A DNA stretch of 64,000 bases from Roseobacter sp. MH60115 (GTDB taxonomy: Bacteria; Pseudomonadota; Alphaproteobacteria; Rhodobacterales; Rhodobacteraceae), in assembly GCF_015644665.1 (NCBI RefSeq), contig NZ_JADOBQ010000001.1, forward strand, positions 372,001-436,000. Direction: 5' to 3'. Shown here piece after piece: positions 59,259-64,000 of the stretch; the first letter of the stretch is position 1, and every line of letters starts with the position of its first letter. Made by a program: the position numbers and the translations under genes. The notes below the pieces were generated by a model. The model was not told the origin of the DNA. It did not search any database and worked only from the letters and a program-made list of their open reading frames with translations.

Positions 59259-62200
59259 TCAGACGACAATGAAGTCTTCTGCAGAAAGATCGAGATTTCT
59301 GCTCAGCTGTGCAAACTGGATCGCTTCGCCCTCACCAGAGCCGTCGTCGTCATAGAACAGCGCCCCATCGTCGATGTCATACAGGATGCGATCATCGCTA
59401 TCTCGGCTTACCCCTGCCGTGCTTTGATGAAATGCGCCAAACGAAAGCGCACCATCATCGCCAAGGTTATCGAAGATGGTGTTGTCCAGCAGGATCAGGT
59501 CTTCACCAACGTCAAAGTCCCTGATCCGGTCCACGTTGCCATCCCCAAGGGCTGTCGAGAACCGGAAAGAATCCTCGCCCAACCCGCCAACAAGCGTGTC
59601 AGCCGCAAGCCCTCCGTCCAGCAGATCACTGCCCTCACCACCGTTCAGCCTGTCGGCGCCAGCTTCGCCTGGTTCTGTGGGTGCTGGCGGGAAATCCACC
59701 GACACGTTCAGTGTGTAAGTCGATCCTTCCGGCACCGTCTCAGCCCAGCCATTGCCCGGTGCATCGGGTGACCAGCTGCCTTGCAAGATGTAGTAGGTGC
59801 CGGTTTCTTCAACGACATAGACCGTGCTGGAGTCCCGCGTGGAGGCCGAACCGGGGTCGCCGCCGCCGTCGTCATTTTCGGCAACGATGTCGCCGCTGCT
59901 GTTCAGCAACCGGATCCAGCTGTCATGCACATTTGGATCGGCGATGCCATCAACATCGATCGATAGGATCGTTCCGGCGGCCAGATCGATACTGTAATAA
60001 CCGCCCAGGCCATTCCCGGTGGCTTCGACCGTGGTGTGCAGAACGGTTGTGGAATCGAAAATGTCGGGGTCCTCTTCCAGCGAGAAGTTGTCCGAAATGT
60101 CGAAGGCTGTTGCGATTGAATTGTTCGTCGCATCCGGTCCAAGCGTGGCATATCCCGTGCCCAATCCCGGCGTTGGCAAGGCATCACCCTGATAGGCGAA
60201 ATCCCCAAGCAGCGTGTCATCCCCGCCGCCGCCGCGCAGAGTATCGTCACCGCCCTGACCGGTCAGCACGTTGGCGCCCGCGTCACCTCTTATCAGGTCG
60301 TCAAATCCAGAACCGGTGAGGTTTTCAATCGAGACATAGGTGTCCCCTTCGGACATGTCGCGTCTCAGGTTGAGCCTGACACCGCTGGTCGCGTCAGAAT
60401 AGTCCGCTGTATCGCTGCCAGCGCCACCGCTCAACAGATCGGGCCCGCCGCCGCCGGTCAGCAGATCGTCGCCCGCGCCGCCGGATAGCACGTTGGCGTT
60501 GTCATCGCCAATCAGCCAGTCGTCATGGAATGAGCCGATGACGTTCTCGAAATCGACAAGGATGTCGTGATCGATTGTCGTGCCGCGCCCAACGATTTGC
60601 ACAGGCCCATCCGCGTCCCCACCCGTGGCCCTGCCGTTGACGAGGTCCACGGTCACGCCGCTGGAGCTGTCTGTGTAAACAACCGTATCGTTACCTTCGC
60701 CGCCATCGAGATAGTCCTGGCCAGAGCCACCAATGATGAGGTCGTCACCACCCTCACCATACAGGATGTCGCCGTCATTGCCGCCATCCAATGTGTCGTT
60801 GCCGTCGCGACCGTTGAACACGTCGCCGCCACCCTGACCGATGAAGTGGTTGGCCGCAGAGGTTCCGATGAACCGGTCGATCCGATCATTGGATCCGATC
60901 AGACTCTCGATGCTGTAGAACGTGTCGCCAGATGCGGTACCGCCGTTTGCGACGTTCGTTTCGAGATTGACCAGCAGCTGGAAGGGGCTCTCCTGGCTGT
61001 AGTCGACGGTGTCGTTGCCCGCACCACCGCGGAAAACGTCGACGCCGGCCTGGCCGCTCATCATATCGTCGCCGTCACCACCGTCGAGCAGATCGTCACC
61101 CTGGCCACCAAAGAGCGTGTCATTGCCGTCGCCACCGTAGAGCGCGTCATTGCCGTCATCGCTTTCAGTCTGGTCTTCGAGGTCGGCAATGTCGATGGTG
61201 TTGTTGATGTCGCGGCTTGCAAGCGAGTCCGTGCCACCGATGAGGATGTCATCGCCGCCCAACCCGAAGATGGTGCTGCCTCCTGCGCCCCCGTCGATGG
61301 TCTCGTCGGTGCCATCCCCAACGATGATGTTGGTCAGCATATTGTCGCCAGACATGGACGGTGTCTCAACGGTATCTTCTTCGAGTTGGACAAGAGAACT
61401 GTCGACATAGATTATGTTTTCGACGTTCTCGATATTGCCAATGTCGAGGTCTCTTGACATCACGAAGACGGTGTCATTGCCGCCATCCTCTTCCTCACGC
61501 ACCACATCATCCAGCGAGTCGACAAAGTAGGTGTCGTCGCCACCGCCGCCCGCCATACGGTCACCGCCACTGCGGCCATCCAGAACATTGTTGCCGTCAT
61601 TCCCGATCAGAATGTCGTCATGTTGGCTGCCGATACCGTTCTCGATGTAGTATTCGGTCTCGTCGGCATTGTGCCCTGCAAAGATGGACACATTGTTGTT
61701 GTGGCCGTTGACGCTGGAAAACTGCCCGGCGCGCATATCCAGGATCGTGCCCGCGGTAGAACCGGAAAAGTCTATGGTATCGGTGCCCCCGGTGTCGTGG
61801 ATCACAAAGCCGATATCGCGCTGCATCCCGGACGAGGTGAGTTCGTAGCCATACTTCGAACTGTTGAAGCCATAGACATCGTCACCCGTATTCAGGTTGA
61901 TCGTCTCGTAGGTCCGCACGCCAGCCTCATCGACAGTCGAAAAATAGGTGCGGATGGCCGCTTCGATGTCTGCCATCAGCGGGGTCGCTGCGGACCAGCG
62001 GGTGTCTTCGCCGACATCGATCCCATCGAAATAGGACATGACGCTATATTGCTGACGGTCATAGATCCATGTGGCGTTGTTCAGATGGTTGATCTGCACG
62101 CCGCCGGGGCCGCTGTAGTTGTAGAGACCGGGATGGTTGAGGCCGAACTCGTGCCCCAATTCGTGAATGAAGGTGTCGAAAACATAGCCGCCAATGTCTG

Positions 62201-62864
62201 TGAGGTTGGGTTCCGTGTCGTGAAACCGCTGACCGACGCTGATGTACCGGTTGCTTGAAAATGCGCTCCCGTCGGATTGCTCGCCCACTTCGGGGCTGAC
62301 AATCTGCATCCAATCCGTGTCGGCATCATATGGTGTGTCATAGACGACTTCGAACTCGAACGGTGTGACCGAGGCCCACATCTCGAGCGCACCAACTGCC
62401 GCTTCCTGATAGTCAGGGTGGTTGCTCAACTCTTGAACGTTGATCCTGAGGGGCTCCGCTGCAATCTCCGGCGTCAGGCTACGGTTCAGCGCGCCGAGAT
62501 AGTCGAGATAGGCTTCGTAATCCTCACTCTTCCCAAAAGGATTGTCCGGCGTCTGATCGTTGACCCACCACGGGTCGTCGGTGTCGTCGGTTTCAAATTG
62601 CGCGGTACTGGACGCTTGAAGCGCCCCGTCATTTGAGTCCGTAGAAGCCGTTTCCTGAGTGCTGGCAGTGTTTGCGGATCCAGTATGGATGCGCGACGTG
62701 GTAGGTTCCTCGGTATCTACTTCGAGCGCTGCGGGATCAGTCTCCGGCTCTGGAACGGCTATTGCCGCCTCCAAGTCTGCTTGTAGTCCAGTCTCTTGAA
62801 AACCAATCTTTTCAAAAGAGGTCACTTTCTCGGGGCCGTACCCCAGTTGGCACATCATGCACAT
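59259..62864 (-). CDS. Serralysin-type M10 metalloprotease with RTX repeats and a PPC domain
   Basis: A 1201-residue secreted protease. A hydrophilic propeptide-like region (1-95) leads to the catalytic domain with zinc motif HELGHEFGLNHPG (His234, 238, 244; Glu235) and Met-turn YSVMSYFDG. RTX calcium-binding nonapeptide blocks (GGDGDDxLxGG type) follow from about 420 to 920. A bacterial pre-peptidase C-terminal (PPC) type beta domain (about 930-1095: ATAFDISDNF, YYSIDLAAGT) separates them from a last RTX block and a C-terminal secretion tail. No signal peptide is seen, as expected for type I export; the exporter is not in this window. Confidence 0.93.
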   Translation of the reverse strand: MCMMCQLGYGPEKVTSFEKIGFQETGLQADLEAAIAVPEPETDPAALEVDTEEPTTSRIHTGSANTASTQETASTDSNDGALQASSTAQFETDDTDDPWWVNDQTPDNPFGKSEDYEAYLDYLGALNRSLTPEIAAEPLRINVQELSNHPDYQEAAVGALEMWASVTPFEFEVVYDTPYDADTDWMQIVSPEVGEQSDGSAFSSNRYISVGQRFHDTEPNLTDIGGYVFDTFIHELGHEFGLNHPGLYNYSGPGGVQINHLNNATWIYDRQQYSVMSYFDGIDVGEDTRWSAATPLMADIEAAIRTYFSTVDEAGVRTYETINLNTGDDVYGFNSSKYGYELTSSGMQRDIGFVIHDTGGTDTIDFSGSTAGTILDMRAGQFSSVNGHNNNVSIFAGHNADETEYYIENGIGSQHDDILIGNDGNNVLDGRSGGDRMAGGGGDDTYFVDSLDDVVREEEDGGNDTVFVMSRDLDIGNIENVENIIYVDSSLVQLEEDTVETPSMSGDNMLTNIIVGDGTDETIDGGAGGSTIFGLGGDDILIGGTDSLASRDINNTIDIADLEDQTESDDGNDALYGGDGNDTLFGGQGDDLLDGGDGDDMMSGQAGVDVFRGGAGNDTVDYSQESPFQLLVNLETNVANGGTASGDTFYSIESLIGSNDRIDRFIGTSAANHFIGQGGGDVFNGRDGNDTLDGGNDGDILYGEGGDDLIIGGSGQDYLDGGEGNDTVVYTDSSSGVTVDLVNGRATGGDADGPVQIVGRGTTIDHDILVDFENVIGSFHDDWLIGDDNANVLSGGAGDDLLTGGGGPDLLSGGAGSDTADYSDATSGVRLNLRRDMSEGDTYVSIENLTGSGFDDLIRGDAGANVLTGQGGDDTLRGGGGDDTLLGDFAYQGDALPTPGLGTGYATLGPDATNNSIATAFDISDNFSLEEDPDIFDSTTVLHTTVEATGNGLGGYYSIDLAAGTILSIDVDGIADPNVHDSWIRLLNSSGDIVAENDDGGGDPGSASTRDSSTVYVVEETGTYYILQGSWSPDAPGNGWAETVPEGSTYTLNVSVDFPPAPTEPGEAGADRLNGGEGSDLLDGGLAADTLVGGLGEDSFRFSTALGDGNVDRIRDFDVGEDLILLDNTIFDNLGDDGALSFGAFHQSTAGVSRDSDDRILYDIDDGALFYDDDGSGEGEAIQFAQLSRNLDLSAEDFIVV

Positions 62865-63108
62865 GTTCAGTTCGTCCTTTTTGAGCGACGCGGGAGTCGC
62901 GAGTTCAGATCGCCGGGGGAGACCGAGTGACGTTCAAATCCTCAATTGATCACTTCGGACAGGATTGGATTCCCGACAATCGGGTCATCCAATCAATGCA
63001 GAGCGTGGATCCGGCCCAGACTACAGACATCGTGTCCGGCCAAGATGCTCCGCTTTCCTGTCGTGTGATTTTTGAACGCCAACGATCCTTTCCCGACGGA
63101 TCGCCGTG

Positions 63109-63621
63109 TTACACTTCCTGGATAAAACGCAGCGTTGCGGAGGCGGGGATGGCCCTGGCCGACCTCGTGGTCGAACGGGGTGACGGACGCCTACATCTCC
63201 TGAGCACAGATCGCCGATCCTGCCGCCCCGGATGGTCGCTGCGCTCTGTGACATCGATGGCTAGCCACTCTGCGGCGATCTTCGCCATCAAACTGTCATC
63301 CAGCGCGCCGGGATCATCGAGGCAGGCCTCGTAGTCGATGCTCTGAACATAGGGGTTCTCCGACCTCTGACGGTTGATCCGCCATGGGTCGGTCGTCTGG
63401 CTTGAAGATGGCATGTTTTTGAGACTCCTGTTGGGCAGCCGTAAGTTTCTACGGTCGTTGAGGTTGGGCAAAGCCGATTGGAAACCGACCCTGTCAGTGT
63501 TGATTTTGAAAAGGGAGCTGGCTGAAAAAAACGGATCACCTTCATCAATCAATGAGGTGTTTTGATATAGTTGATCTTCTACCTGTGATTGAATTCTTGG
63601 GGATTCAGCCTTTGGATTCAA
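63109..63621 (-). pseudogene. Decayed partial copy of the RTX protease N-terminal region
   Basis: A minus-strand frame whose middle matches residues about 97-150 of the intact protease: DPWRINRQRSENPY against DPWWVNDQTPDNPF, and SIDYEACLDDPGALDDSLM against SEDYEAYLDYLGALNRSLT. After SDHPG the match leaves this frame and resumes in another as ICAQEM-stop-ASVTPFDHEV, against ALEMWASVTPFEFEV (a TGG to TAG change). Frameshift and stop mark it as a pseudogene. No zinc motif or repeats follow. The duplication sits directly upstream of the intact gene. Confidence 0.75.
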
Positions 63622-64000
63622 CTGGAAATCCAGATCGCCGGTCTATCGGCAAAATCTGGCTTGGTTGATCAAGCGCATGAGCGGAACAGCACTCTCAGCC
63701 TCCAGGATAGACTGCCTCGCGCCTCACGATGGCCATCGGTGGCTGCATGCCGCGTCGTTTCCGAGGGTATTGCAAGTACTAGGGACTCAAATAGCGACGT
63801 ACTGTTTTCCTGCTGCTCACGGATCGGGCTTTCGTGACCTGTGTCCCGTCGCCGCGAGGCTCTGTCGTGTCACGCTCGGCCCCTGTCCTTCCAGCTTACA
63901 TCACCATAGTCGGCCTGCTCCAATATGTGCTTGCCATGCGTCACGTTCGTTCTCTTGACAGATAGCCGCCTGAAAACATTGGCCCGCTTGGGCATGGCAC
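63622..64000. other. No gene recognised at the right edge
   Basis: Short frames on both strands lack ribosome sites and recognisable domains. The composition suggests former coding sequence. It may continue a decayed region or a gene running off the window. Confidence 0.35.

Noticed and set aside
59259-62864. CRISPR array or tandem-repeat locus suggested by repeated short sequence
   Set aside because: The periodicity is that of RTX nonapeptide codons within one open frame; there are no spacers.

Overview
The window looks like a chromosome segment of a Roseobacter-group alphaproteobacterium (Rhodobacterales). The reasons are the high GC content, the ctaC-ctaB-coxF-ctaG-ctaE order, Flp pilins with a 'DW' processing motif, and familiar family members (DUF2927, SulP, TldD, PtsP with GAF). 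The genus is not assignable by eye. No tRNA, rRNA, CRISPR array or intact insertion sequence was seen.

Layout. 1-7.7 kb: a tad/Flp pilus cluster read leftward (two pilins, cpaB, cpaC, a lipoprotein, cpaE, cpaF, tadB, start of tadC), with a terminator behind each pilin and behind cpaB. 8-16.2 kb: lytic transglycosylase, small acetyltransferase, a LOV-domain kinase-like protein, topA, dprA, tldD. 16.4-23.8 kb: cytochrome aa3 oxidase assembly operon (ctaC, ctaB, coxF, ctaG, ctaE, surf1) running into thrC, an M16 peptidase and an acetyltransferase. 24-41.1 kb: housekeeping and metabolic genes, including an FAD-linked dehydrogenase, an adenine salvage pair (mtnP and apt), a SulP transporter, nudix, lysC and ptsP, plus a membrane protein with an apparent 3' frameshift.

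41.2-59.2 kb is an accessory envelope/stress island: an orphan H-NOX gas sensor, two DUF892 ferritin-like proteins, a Crp/Fnr-type regulator, a periplasmic PRC-barrel protein, a SpoIIAA-like protein, a HAD protein without its catalytic aspartates, a coupled operon of small membrane/LEA-like proteins headed by a 22-residue peptide, DUF533, DUF1328, two MscS channels, DUF202, topoisomerase IB, DUF2945, an App1-type phosphatase and a YbaY-like protein. Two regulatory signatures tie it together. (i) GGAAC-N16/17-nGTT elements, resembling the alphaproteobacterial general-stress sigma factor EcfG promoter, precede at least six of its genes; three are exact GGAAC-N16/17-CGTT. (ii) A 14-bp element TCAAnnTAnnTTGA occurs three times within 5.7 kb around the Crp/Fnr gene. 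59.2-64 kb: a 1201-residue serralysin-type RTX metalloprotease, and upstream of it a decayed partial copy of its N-terminal region.

The working view is that 41-59 kb is a stress-induced envelope and DNA-protection locus with its own local regulator. This rests on reading motifs by eye and has not been tested by search.
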